NCBI GenBank assembly: GCA_016617855.1
Contig: JAECUM010004945.1
Span: 62,001 to 126,000, forward strand
DNA: 64,000 nt
DNA from: Megalonaias nervosa
Taxonomy: Eukaryota > Mollusca > Bivalvia > Unionida > Unionidae
Direction: 5' to 3'
Shown here: piece after piece, positions 1 to 11,722 of the stretch
How the letters are laid out: every line of letters begins with the position of its first letter
Position numbering within the stretch: the first letter of the stretch is position 1
The notes under the pieces: generated by a model
What the model was told of the DNA's origin: nothing
Databases searched by the model: none
What the model saw: the letters and a program-made list of their open reading frames with translations, nothing else
Program-made: the position numbers and the translations under genes

Positions 1-1000
1 ACAGTATAGCTAACAAATCCCTTTGAAGCTGACTGCCAAAGAGACATACATCTAAATTCTGCATTTGTACACAGTATGCGTAATAGTCAATGACAGAATG
101 TATAAATGTCTTTCTGTTTTGCAACATTGTTTAAATACATATATTTACATTAAGTATGGTTGATTACCTCTGACACCTATTTTTGTTTTTATTTAAAATA
201 TTATGCTTATGCTTATCACTGACGAGCATGTCAAAATCCTGCCTTGATAGCCACAGAATAACAATTTATGTTTTTCTTCACCATTAATAATTACACAAAA
301 GCAGACCTTTTGTACAGTAATAGCCAGATGTTGCTCAGTATACAAACCAAATATTCAGAAAATCAGTGACCAATGTTGTTGAGTGTATGTATTGGCAGGA
401 GAAAGCTTACATTATACTTTAATTAAAAATGTACAAGACATTCAAAATGCAACAACTGAATACTGGGATAGTGCTAACCATATGCTCCAATATGACTGCC
501 ACTGCCACATTTTCTGCCACTGCCACATTTTCTCACAAGGGTCATTTACATAGCTTCTCTCTCTCACTCCTTACCAATGTGCTCTTAGTCAAATATCAAT
601 AAGCATAATCTACAGAGAGGCATACAAGGCAGCACAATCCACTTATAACAGCTACTGTAACAGCAGATATGGCATTATGACCCAAAACTGATGTGCACAA
701 GTCTCATGCAACAATTGCCCATGCCCATTAAGGTTTATGTTGTCATGTATTTTTTTGCAGTTGAGTAAAGACTTTATGAAAAATGCCAAAATTAATTAAA
801 TCTTTATCAATTCAATTTACATGAGACATGTGCAACCCCTTTGCAACTTAGGGACACGCCATTTCAATTTTGGGGGATGGGGTGTGGAGGCTGTTATTTT
901 TTGACTCGAATATCTTTTAAAATATCTTCACCCTAACTATACAGCACAAAACAGACCCTATTATATCCATTATATAACGATTGTTTTTTTTGGGGGGGGT
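1..1000. other. AT-rich non-coding DNA, no gene recognised
   Basis: No open frame of useful length and no recognisable protein motif on either strand. The only structure seen is an 18-base direct duplication at 498-533. Confidence 0.5.
498..533. repeat. 18-bp tandem duplication
   Basis: The 18-mer gccactgccacattttct occurs twice in exact head-to-tail succession (498-515 and 516-533). A simple local duplication with no evident function. Confidence 0.85.
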
Positions 1001-1008
1001 ATGCAATT

Positions 1009-1080
1009 GTTCAGTTGGTAGAGCATTGGATTCCTAATCTAAGGATTGCCAATGTAATATCTTCCTTGGCCACAGCCTAG
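1009..1080 (+). repeat. tRNA-like remnant (A box and anticodon arm only)
   Basis: The stretch around ttcagttggtagagcattgg matches a D-arm/A-box of a tRNA, and the following bases form an anticodon-like arm with a CCT loop. The expected B box (GGTTCGANTCC) is not recognisable downstream, so this is not a functional tRNA. It is most simply the decayed head of a tRNA-derived SINE or a tRNA pseudogene. Confidence 0.4.
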
Positions 1081-2451
1081 GCCAGCTGTCTCTGTGTGCA
1101 TTCTGCCTTCATTTTTGTGCTGATCAGTGATGACCATAAAGGAGAACATGCATAAAATTTGCATATGTGTTAGATGGTTACAAAAGGTATCTTCTGCCAA
1201 AAAATCAAATGTGTTATTGAATGCGCTGTTTCTGAGGACTTCAAAGAGGCGGAATCCTGGCAAAATTTGCATTTTTGATTGAACACAACCCTATTTAGGA
1301 ACAAAATTAACTTAATTTCATTATTTCATTATTATATCATGTGTTCATATGTTGCTGTTGATATATAAGTGGATATGGCATAGCCATAACAAATACTCTT
1401 ACAAACACTTTAATTTATCAATAATTTGGGGGCCAAAACTGGCCCTTATAAAACCCTGTTCTTTGTTTTTGTATGTACACTTAAGGCATCCATCATAAAA
1501 TTTGGTTGCCTTCATGTTGTAAAACAATAAATCCATGATCCCTTACTTAAAGTTTGCAACAAGAAAATCTTGTAACACATGCTAATTTTCCCAGTTTCTC
1601 TTGATAAAGTTCTGATCTTATGATTCTAGAACTTGGTTCATTATCAGTAGTCATCATGGTATAATCCTTGCAGCTAGATCAAAACAATGCAGTACCTAAG
1701 TACAAGCATATGTGCATATGTGAATAAATTTGTACAAGACTAAATGTACTGTTTATCTCCATGCCTTTTGTGAATAGTTTTATCACCCGTCAACTTTCTT
1801 TCAACATCTTTTTAACTTGAACATAGGCATTGATATGAACACAATGGAAAGCTATTCAATTTAGAGAATAAATCAGCTTCAATATCTTAATCCTATAATT
1901 GCTGCATCTCTGAACTGTTGCCATAATAACCAAGCACTTTGGTATAAATTTCAACAAATTCAGTGTTAGACCAAAATGCTTTTTTGTATTTGAAATGCTT
2001 AAGACCATGTGAGTATATTAAAGCAAAACATAAACACAGAATATTCAGGCAAAACTTTATGGACTTCCAAGTATTCAATCTCAACACTTCACTGGAAACA
2101 AAGCACACGTTTCATCCCCTGCATGATGAAACAAGGTATACTCATTACCCATCCAGCTTCCACAGCATATTTCCCACTATTAAGAAAATACTGCACAAGA
2201 AGGAAACTCAAAAGGAGTGCTAAATTACTGTCTTGACAGATGAAAGTTCATGTTTCAAATGGCATTGAAAAACTACCGATGTACAATTTAAATACATCAA
2301 ATGACTAATATACTGTTTGCCAAGTATATATTTTATATAATTTTGTATGAAAAGCATCAATGTGTTGACATCAGTCAAGTTTTTAACTGAGGCATCAAAT
2401 AATAAAACAAGAGATTAAGAAATGAAAGAAATAAAACATTATATTCATGTT
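1081..2451. other. AT-rich non-coding DNA
   Basis: Short open frames occur on both strands but none resembles a known protein. Nothing recognised. Confidence 0.4.
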
Positions 2452-2780
2452 GAAAGGCTATTGCTCATCCCATTTTGAAAGGATAATTGTTTTGCCAAAT
2501 GACATTGCACAAGATAATAGATTTAGCAAACGCTATTTTTAAGTCCAGGGGGTGGGTGTCAAAATGCTGATAATATTGTCACATTCTCTGAAGAAGCTTT
2601 TTGTTAAAAAACTATGATCCATATCTGAGTAGATATATTTCATTTTATAATTGTATGCAAATATTACCTACATTTGATAAAATATCCTTTAGTGTTATAA
2701 GCATGTGCTAATATATTATCTTGCGCAAGGTCAATTGGCAAAAAATTATCCTTTCAAAATGGGATGAGAAAAGGCCTTTC
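2452..2780. mobile_element. MITE-like element with ~65-bp imperfect terminal inverted repeats
   Basis: The left end (from gaaaggctattgctcatccc) and the right end (to gggatgagaaaaggcctttc) are inverted copies over about 65 bases, including an uninterrupted complementary core that reads ccattttgaaaggataatt on the left. The interior is AT-rich and non-coding. Length (~329 bp) and structure fit a non-autonomous DNA transposon. I cannot define a target duplication, so the superfamily is unknown. Confidence 0.65.
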
Positions 2781-2854
2781 TACATAAACAAAATGTGTTC
2801 TTTCATTTCCGAATTTCCTATTTTATTATTTAATGCAACCTTCATGTCAATGAC

Positions 2855-3100
2855 ATCAGAGGTCCAATAGTCATGTGATATCAACAATAAAGTCATAAAC
2901 TCCTTTGCCAATGCAGTTGTACAAAAATATGAAAATAAAGTCATATACTGTTTGTAAAAGAACAAAAGGACACTTAATTCTCAACATGAGAACAATGACC
3001 AGAAACATGTTGCTGTTGCAGCAATCTGAGAAAAGTCAGATTCATCAAGAATAACGCATGTGTCAACCATGGTTTTGTTGTATCATGTGACTGCCATGTT
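2855..3100 (+). repeat. dispersed repeat, copy 1 (related copy near 46157-46325)
   Basis: This stretch and 46157-46325 share scattered blocks in the same order, for example gtccaatagtca-gtgatatca, aaactcctttt/tgcc and an agtc(a/t)gatt-atcaag block followed by catgt-tcaac. The shared order shows a diverged interspersed repeat rather than chance. No coding capacity seen; family unknown. Confidence 0.5.
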
Positions 3101-3110
3101 GACATGTGCT

Positions 3111-6100
3111 CTCTACTTGATGGATAACTGCCTTGTTAGAAACCTTTAAGTTTCACTGGATTACGGTAAGTGCAATCAAAATATGACACATTTAAACATT
3201 GATATTTGTGTAATATACCTTTATACGCACCATGCTTTGCTCATCAAACAAAAGAAGTTTCATTTACATACTTGGAATGGTCACTGCTGATATGCTCTAG
3301 TGACTGCTGATTACATTACATTTATACAGGAAATTTACTTGGGAAGGGGGGGGGGGATTAATGACCATTATGACCAGGGGATTGCAGGACAGGTTTTACT
3401 TGTATATGTTAAATGCAAACTCTGATTTCAAACATCTCACAATAAACTGCTAAAATGAGGGAAAAATGGAATAAAGAGTAACAAATAATGTCATGTCTGG
3501 AATATTCTAAGAAAAATACTGAAAAGAAATTTAAATGCATTACTTGCTCATAGTCAAAGACTTTAAACATTATCAGCTGTCCACATAAACAAACCAAAGG
3601 CAGAAAATTATAAAACATGAATGCACACTGTATATGAAAAATGTCATCGATACACAGCATATTGCAAGAGAGATCCATCGGTATGGCTTACAAAATATAT
3701 TTTATTTTTTGTTTGTTCAATGGTTTAATTGTAGAGGTCTTTTTAGAAATAATGAAGGATCCAGAAGAATGAAACCTGAATTCTAGTTAGAATGGTATAA
3801 TTGTCAGTACCTGCCTCTCCCTGCCCCGAAATTTCTTTTTAGGTTTTTACACATAGTGAACCACCCATTCTCATACTTGACTATGTAGAAACAATTTTGA
3901 TTCACCCCTGAAACAACTACCCCGGGCATAAGAATTAGATTTCTCCTCCACAAAGGGATATCTTTGCACATATACTAGTGGAGGCCATCTGAAATCAGAT
4001 CATTGACTACACAATAGGAAAGAGAAACTAAGTAGTTAATGTAAATGTTATAGAAGTTGTCAATTCAAAACTAGATTCTATTAAATCTGATGTTCAAATG
4101 TGGCAAAGAAAATTCTGCTAAGTTATTAAAAAAAAAACAAAAAAAACTCCAGCATAAAAAGAGATTTAAGCAAAAATCTGTATTTAAATAACAGTTGAAA
4201 AGTGTTGAGAGCCAAATAGTTGATATCTAACACAGCTGGAGAGCATTCTCAGAGAAAATACTGAAACAAGTAAAAAGTGGTAGAAGGCTGAAACAGCAGT
4301 TTAAAGAAAAAGAGCATAAAAAGCACTGATATATCCATTGCAATAGGCATGACAATATTAAGTAATACTGTCTGTAGCAAGATATTTAAAATGTTTAGTA
4401 GTATATGGTGGTGATGGACAAGATTTTCCATCATGAGGAAAAGATTATTTGTTCATTAACAAAAATGGAAAAAAATGGCTTCAGAAATTATAATAATTAT
4501 TGTTTGAGACAAGAGCAGGCTTCTCTGGAATTGTTGGCAGTGTAATAAGCTGGTTGCTTTGGAGTGCTATCCCAATTGTTTCTTTCCTAGATGAAAGTTA
4601 TTTTAGTTACTTTGGCATTTAGTGGGTTTTTTATTTGTATCTTTTTTGGGGTAAATAACACATCATTAATATAATTAGAGGTTCATAAACGATTTCAAAG
4701 TTTGAAGTTACAGTATTAATACAACTCAAAATATCTACAAAGATGATACACTTTAATAACTGTCAAAGCTGTCTTCTTCATCTGAAAAAATGAGTGAAAA
4801 GACCCTCAGACCTAGAACATTATATTCTACACTGCTGATAGTTTGTTCTGTGCCTTGGGCAAAACTCACATTACCTGAAAAATGGTCTCCATTCTAGACT
4901 GTACAAAATTAATGAGATTAAAAATGATTTGGTTAGTGAGATCAAACAATAGTGAAATGTTAGAAAGAAATACAAAAGTATCATAAAAAGGTTTAAATTG
5001 GGTGCAGGTTGGTATGGCTACAGTTTTAGGAGGTATGGGTGTCAGAGCTGCTGGATTAGATTTTGCAGGAATAGCTATTAAAACAGACGTTCCCTCTGCT
5101 TTTAAATGATTTGGTAGAACATTGATCAGATTCACTGCAAAAGTTTTCAAGATGATAGCGGATCTCCACAAAAGCTTCAAAACATGATGAAATAGCAACA
5201 TCTGCCATTAGTAAGTTGAACAGCATCAATGACATGATAAGCAATGTGATCAATGATGATGAAATTTGAAATTATCCATGAGTAGTTTACTTTCACTCTG
5301 AATCGTTACAAGAAGAAGAAACACATCAAAAATGCAATCAAAGAAAATAATACTGAAAGGCATTTCAGAAAAAAACATAGTTGATCGAAAGAAACTGAAA
5401 GAGAAAGAAATAAGAGAAGCATTGTACACTCATTTTTGGAAAAGCTTACAACAAAGGTTGTGGCCAATACATGCAGCATGGTTACAAATTAAAAGGAAAA
5501 ATCTTTTATGGCAGGAGCTTGGCTGTTTAACTTTCTCTGATAACAATGTTTCACCCAGCAAACTTGTCTTGCTTGATATATGGAGAGATGTATCACTATC
5601 AATCTTTTGAAGATAAACCTAGCCAAAATTTATAAAGGTCTCACAGTGAATGAAATATATTTTACCAATCCGATTGAAAAAAATATGGTAAACTATCCAT
5701 TTCATCACAGATAATAGATCTGTGGTTGGTTATCACAGTATTTCTGATGAACTCAAAAAGAAAATCTTTCCTTACAACAAATTGTCAGTGAATAAAGTCA
5801 AAGAGGGATTGAGTGAAATTGGGGTCCATGGAGAAAGTCTTTATGTTCGACATTTCAAGCACAACTTTAAAATCAATCTAAGTAACAGTTACATAGTTTA
5901 TATCACCAACTACACACAATGATAAAATATTAGGATTCAAGAGTCATAAAACAATATAGACATATAATGAATCAGACATGATGGGAATTCAAAACATAAA
6001 AGTATATACAATGACCTTGATCCATTATATGACAAAACATTTTCACTTGTAATGACAAGGCTTCAGTATAGATGAATTGTTAACTGTGTGAATCTTGGTT

Positions 6101-6560
6101 AAAAATATTTTCATGATGACATTGTTTTATACAATGTCAATGGCCATTACAAGCAATTAGCAAAGAAGTACTATGAACAGACTAACGTAAGTATAAAATA
6201 TAACACTGAAAATTTTAGACTTTTGCTGCATGCTTGAAAAGCACATTTTTGACATAAAGTAAACTGTTAGCATGTACTGAGCACAGCTCTAATCGAACAA
6301 TAAACAATGTAATGATAGAAAATGTGATACATTTCAAAAACATATGTCAAATTGGGTCAGCCAGTTAAGAATGACTCAAACCTCCTATTACAAATGTGCA
6401 TGATTTTGTTAAATTAGGCTGAGAGAACAGGATGACAATAAATTAAGTTATTGAACACATTTGTACTCATCTGATAAAATCTCATATGTACAAAAACTGA
6501 TTGATGATACATGAAAAGTTCTTTTTAAATGCTCAAGACTTTTCCAAACACTGGCTAAAA
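3111..6560. other. AT-rich region with short unassigned open frames
   Basis: Open frames of 60-111 codons occur at 4866-5201 (-), 5332-5610 (+) and 5722-5922 (+). The 5332-5610 product begins with a Lys-rich stretch, and 5722-5922 lies nearby in the same direction, so a decayed coding segment of some mobile element is possible. I recognise no domain in any of them and assign no function. Confidence 0.25.
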
Positions 6561-6583
6561 TGCTGTCTAATACTATTGTGTGA

Positions 6584-6898
6584 TGTGTGATTTGGATTTT
6601 TAATGTAGCTTCAACAATTTTTCAGTCATATCGCTACAATGTATGCATTGTGGCAGTTTATAGTGATGTCTAGCACTGGGGCATCATGCCTCAGACATGT
6701 AGCATAATGTCCCACCCAGTCAAATTATCCTGACACCAGGCCGACCAATCCTAACACTAACCTCTTAATGCTGAGCGCCAAGCAAGGCAGCTGTTAGAAC
6801 CATTTCTGTAAGTCTCTGGTATGACTCGGCCGGGCATCAAACCCACAACCTCCCGCATCCGAGGCGGACGCTCTAACCACTAGGCCACCAGAGCGGTA
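6584..6898 (-). mobile_element. tRNA-derived SINE, family A, copy 1
   Basis: On the minus strand the element starts with a tRNA-like head: A box in ggcctagtggttagagcgtc and B box in the ggtttgatgcccgg segment, followed by a body ending near gatttggatttt. A second copy on the plus strand at 52030-52357 matches along its length. A 12-base target duplication with one mismatch flanks it: tctaatactatt at 6566-6577 and tctaatactgtt at 6899-6910. The body block containing gcatgatgcccca is reminiscent of conserved central domains of metazoan SINEs, but I cannot confirm the family. Confidence 0.8.
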
Positions 6899-7242
6899 TC
6901 TAATACTGTTCAAAAGTTGCAAACAGTAATAAACCTTATGTGTAACAATATTTACTCCAATCAAGAATAAATGCAATAGATGCTTATGAAGGTGACTGAA
7001 GACATTTTATACAATATCTGAAAGACTATGACACCATGCAAATTTAATTGGACCAGTTGAGGAAAATTCAGATGATGAAATAAAAAAAGTGATCAAAAAA
7101 TTAGTAAATGACTTTCACACAAAAATTAACTGAACAACATAATTGGTAATACTAATACACCCTCCAAAGATTGATATAAAATATATAATCTGTAAAAAAA
7201 CAATATGATAAAAAAGTTATGAAACATCTTAATGATTAATGT

Positions 7243-7393
7243 CAGTGGTATCCAAACTTTCTTGGGCCACCACCCCCCTTGGTTATCCCAGCACCTCCTA
7301 CCTTACCCTGTAAAAAGCATTATTCGGCATTAGCGCCCCCTCAGTAATCCCACTGCTCCATGGGGGCAGTACTGCCCGCTTTGGGAACCACTG
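7243..7393. mobile_element. short hAT-type MITE
   Basis: A 151-bp element that begins cagtggtatccaaact and ends ctttgggaaccactg, giving terminal inverted repeats of the hAT type (CAGTGGTNCCCAAA). The flanking octamers attaatgt and atttatat agree only partly, so the target duplication, if 8 bp as usual for hAT, has mutated. GC-richer than its surroundings; no coding capacity. Confidence 0.7.
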
Positions 7394-7980
7394 ATTTATA
7401 TGGTCACAGGCAACTAATTATTTCATAGGCAACCTATGTATGATGGTACATTAAATACCATATTTAACACAATAAAGCTAACTAATTGGCTAAAAATAAT
7501 TCCTGGAAAAGAATTTTTCATAAGAAGCTGACATATGGGTAAACTGTATATAACAGTGGGTTTGATCCTAAAACCATTTTCATCTGATCACTGCTGGCTC
7601 ATATGGTAGTAATGGATATAAAATGAGTTTTCACTGAGCCAAAATTTTATGCAATAGTGGGTAGGGGTGAAACAAAACACCTGTGCCATGTATCAATGAT
7701 TGTTAATAGGTTTTTCTTTTTTACTGACAAAAATGAGTGACTGTGCCTTCAACACATGTCTCAGATGAATTATCAGTATAAAGAATAAAAAGGTAAATAA
7801 AAATAATTCATGACAGCTGAATATGAAGCTAACCTCTATGGAGTAAGTAGCATTTTGTATCAATTCTCCGCCTCTTATATCACTGTGTGTTGGTATGGTA
7901 AAAGTATTGATGCACTGATATATTAATGAATCATTTCACCCCTAGTAGTGGGCGCCTAAAAGGGAATTTATCCCAAAAAT

Positions 7981-8072
7981 GAGCCATGCATTGCATCTTC
8001 TGTATATTGTTTTACAAGCCTACTCTTGAGCCATGCATTGCATCTTCTGTATTGTTTTACAAGCCTACTCTT
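7981..8072. repeat. tandem duplication of a 47-bp unit
   Basis: The unit starting gagccatgcattgcatcttc occurs at 7981-8027 and again at 8028-8072, the second lacking one ta pair. A recent local duplication with no coding role. Confidence 0.9.
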
Positions 8073-8099
8073 TGCTAGATTATTCACTGGAAGTAAGTG

Positions 8100-9520
8100 T
8101 GAACTGCTGGTCTTACCTTACCACAAAAGTATAGTAACCTGGCCCTATATTAACACTGGGAATTGAATTAGTTGTCTGTGTCCATATACTACAGATTTTA
8201 GTGATACAGATGGCAGCAACAAAGTTTCTTGTACACTGGGAGTAAAATATGCACCACAAACAAAATTTAATCTTGAAGCTTTCAGCATTTAAACCAGTTC
8301 TCTAAGGTGCATTAATCTGCTGCAGATTGCCTACCTCTTCATGAATTAATGGTCTCAACTTTAACAGGATCTGTCTCTTGAACTCTCAATCTGATTTTAG
8401 GTGACCTGGATATGATGCCTTGGACACACTGAACGAATAATATTCATCATGCAGCTGTTTAAATTTTCCTCCCTCATCCTTCAACTGCTTTCAAAGGTGT
8501 AGAGCAACTGTTTTTTTAAAAAAAGATATTAAGATAATGATTATAGCTGACTGACAGGTATGTAATCATGTATTTGTGAATATTGTTCCCTTTATCAAAG
8601 ATCAAACTGATAAGAGCCATTCTTCACTTATGCTCATCACAATTCTTTACGACTAATATAATTCATTATATTCATCAGTGTAGGATAGGAAAATTCCACC
8701 CAAGGGTTAGAATTTTGATTTTTAGAATACTGCTGAAACTTTCAAATGGCAGTACACTTATTGAAAAATTTCCTTATCCTAAGATAGAGCATACAGTGTT
8801 TGGTTTACAATGAAAAATTCAGCTTAAACTTTCAGTGTCCTTTAAACACAATTAAGGTTTGAAACAACAGTGGATGAAAATTGCTATGTTAATGGTCATG
8901 CAAATCATCTGAATTGTATACTGCCAAGAACTTGTGCAATTATACAAATGTCAACTGGTAAAAAGCATAAACTTCAATTTCATCCATTAAATTGAGACAG
9001 ACAAAATAATAATCAATTAGTCCTCAATTCAACTTTGATCTACAACTGATTTAACCTTAAAAAAATGAGAATATGAATTTTTTTAAAAATAACATTTACA
9101 ACAGTGGCTTTTTTATTCATAATGTCCAGAGAAGCCATACATGTAGCTTGGTTGATCAGTGCAAATGGCCTGTTTGTGGAATACTTTACGTCAACCACTG
9201 CTCATTTTTAGCATGCAAATGAGTTACAATAATTGCTGTTTAACTTCAATACTGTGAAATAGTGTTCAAGTGATGACTGAAATTTGGAAGTTTTTGCTAC
9301 TTTGTATGCACTAGGGTCACATTAAAATGTCAAAACAGTCCAAAAGTAAGGATAGAAGTCAGAGGCAGGATTGAGATTTTATACCAGCGTTCCACTCGAA
9401 AACACTATCATACACATATAGAAATGTGAGAAAATAGGATCTTAACCTTATTTTCATAAAAGCATCACTTTCATGTCATGACAACTAAAATATACACTGA
9501 TAAAGAATATAAATGACCAT
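8100..9520. other. AT-rich non-coding DNA
   Basis: A 76-codon open frame at 8583-8813 (+) is the longest and is not recognisable. Nothing else seen. Confidence 0.35.
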
Positions 9521-11722
9521 GTAAAGAAAGAATGTAGTATGCTAGAGGAGAAGCACCGTCTCCACCGTGCGTTCAGCATCGACCCCAAGTCCGCTGCAAA
9601 GAAAGATGCCTTTAGTAGAGTCCGCCAAGCTGTGCAGAAGAAACTGCGCAAGATGCAGGACACATGGCTGAGCCGAAAGGCTGATGATATTCAGTCTTTT
9701 GCCGACAGACACAACATGAAATATTTCTGTAGTGCTCTTTGTGATGTTTATGGCCCAGTAACATCAGGCACAGCTCCACTCTTGCGCTCCGATGGCAGCA
9801 CTCTCATAACCAAGAAGGAGAAGATATTGGAGCGCTGGGCAGAACACTTTGACGGTGTCCTCAATAGACCCTCTTCCATCAACGATGAAGTGATCACCAG
9901 CCTAGCCCAGGTGGAGATCAACGAGAGTTTGGATGACCTCCCAACAGTGCTGGAAACTCACAAGGCCATTGAGCTCCTGTCTAGTGGGAAAACTCCAGGA
10001 GCAGACTCCATCCCAGCTGAGATCTTCAAGTCTGGTGGGCCTAAGCTAATGGAAAGACTAAGAGAGATGTTTTGTGGGATGTGAAAGCAGAAATGCATAC
10101 CCCAGGAATGCAAAGAGGCATCCATCATCTACATTTACAAACGCAAAGGAAATCGCCAATCCTGCGACAACCACAGGGGAATCTCGCTACTATGCATCGC
10201 AGGCAAGGTCCTCGCCAGGATTCTGCTGAACAGACTCACAGAGCACCTTGATTATGGCCTACTGCCAGAGAGTCAGTATGGCTTCAGAAAGAAGAGAGGC
10301 ACCATCGACATGATCTTTGCTGCCAGGCAGATGCAAGAAAAGTGTCAGGAACAAAATGTCCGGCTATACACCACCTTCGAGGACCTGACTAAGGCATTCG
10401 ACACTGTCAGCCGGGAAGGCCTTTGGAAAATCATGGCCAAATTTGGATGTCCGGAAGTCTTCATTGAAATGGTGAAACAGAGTTCAGGACCAGGGTAACT
10501 ATTCCAAACCCTTTGACATTACAAATGGTGTGAAACAAGGATGCATCTTAGCCCCCACTCTCTTCAACCTCATGTTCTCCGCCATGCTTATGGATGCTTT
10601 CAACAGCAGTGATGTGGGAGTCAGTCTCCGATACCGTCTGGATGGGAAGTTATTCAACCTCAGGAGGCTTCAAGCCAAAACCAAAGTCAAAATTGAAAAC
10701 ATTCGTGACTTCCTGTTTTCAGATGACTTTGCCCTCAACTCCAGCACGGAGGCAGGCATGCAACAGAGCATGGATCTCTTTTCCACAGCGTGCACCAACT
10801 TTGGACTCACCATCTCCACCAGCAAGACCAAAGTTCTGCATCAGCCAGCTCCTGGAAAAGACTATCTGGAACCATCCATCACTGTCAATGGCCAAAAGCT
10901 CAAAAATGTGGACAGATTCACATACCTCGGCAGCACCCTATCACAAACAGTCCACATAGATGATGAGGTCAACACCTGGATTGCCAATGCCAGTGTCGCA
11001 TTTGGCAGACTCCGCTCAAATGTCTGGGATAGGAGAGGCATCAAGCTTGCCACCAAACTCAAAGTATACATAGCGGTTGTTCTCCCCATCCTCCTCTATC
11101 CGTGTGAGACCTGGACTGTGTATAACCGCCATGCTAAAAAACTGAACCACTTCCACCTGAGCTCCCTGAGAAAACTGCTGAATATCAGATGGCAGGACAA
11201 GGTACCGAACACAGAGGTGCTCATTCAGGCCGGCATGACAAGCATCCACACCATGCTGTGCAAGACACAACTCCGATGGACTGGCCATGTTGTCCGCATG
11301 CCGGAAGAATGCCTACCCAAGAAGACGTACTATGGAGAGCTACAGCAAGGCAAGAGATCTCACAGTGGTCAACAGAAGAGGTACAAGGACACCCTCAAGG
11401 CCTTGCTGAAGAATTTTGGCACTGACCCTGACAGCTGGGAGAGTGTCGCTGCTGATCCATCTGCTTGGCGCAGTCAAATCATTGCCGTGCAGCCTTTGAG
11501 CAGAAAAGTCTCGCAGACGCAGATGAAAAACGTGCTCTGTGCAAATCCAGGAACAGCAGTTCCTCATCTCCCAGTCAACAACCTGCACATCATTGTCCCC
11601 ACTGCAACAGACTCTTCCGGGCCTGGATTGGACTGATCAGCCATCTCCAGACTCACCCCATGTGAATCGATGACATGAATGGTCCTCATCGACACTGATG
11701 GACGAACATCATCATCATCATT
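9521..11722 (+). mobile_element. 5'-truncated non-LTR retrotransposon (LINE) with (ATC)n tail
   Basis: The stretch is clearly GC-richer than its flanks and encodes the C-terminal half of a LINE ORF2 (see the pseudogene). It begins abruptly without an endonuclease domain, as expected from incomplete reverse transcription. It ends, shortly after the terminal zinc finger, in a run of cat triplets (about 11706-11721), a microsatellite-type 3' tail instead of poly(A). No clear target duplication is visible. Confidence 0.9.
9539..11665 (+). pseudogene. LINE ORF2 fragment: reverse transcriptase and C-terminal zinc finger
   Basis: Encodes an RNA-dependent DNA polymerase used for target-primed reverse transcription. 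Visible in order: linker with ERWAEHFDGVLNRPS; SSGKTPGADSIPAEIFK; the region with RGISLL and FRKKRGTIDM (open 10085-10309); LTKAFDTVS with a catalytic Asp; NGVKQGCILAPTLF; FSDDFALN, the YxDD-box equivalent with both Asp; the VLHQPAPGK thumb region; and a terminal CPHC...H-x4-H finger. Lesions: an in-frame TGA at 10082-10084, a frameshift between about 10480 and 10530, and another around 11530-11570 that moves the zinc finger into the neighbouring frame. The endonuclease is absent. Clade not assigned. Dead copy. Confidence 0.9.

Noticed and set aside
1009..1080. Functional tRNA gene
   Set aside because: No B box or acceptor stem complementarity.
5332..5922. A host gene on the plus strand
   Set aside because: Two short frames with no recognisable domain or convincing splice sites; left as unassigned.
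6794..6976. Short protein with GGLVVRASASDAGG
   Set aside because: Translation of the tRNA-like head of a SINE.
10594..11588. Several ORFs overlapping the LINE in other frames
   Set aside because: Shadow frames of the GC-rich RT gene without motifs.
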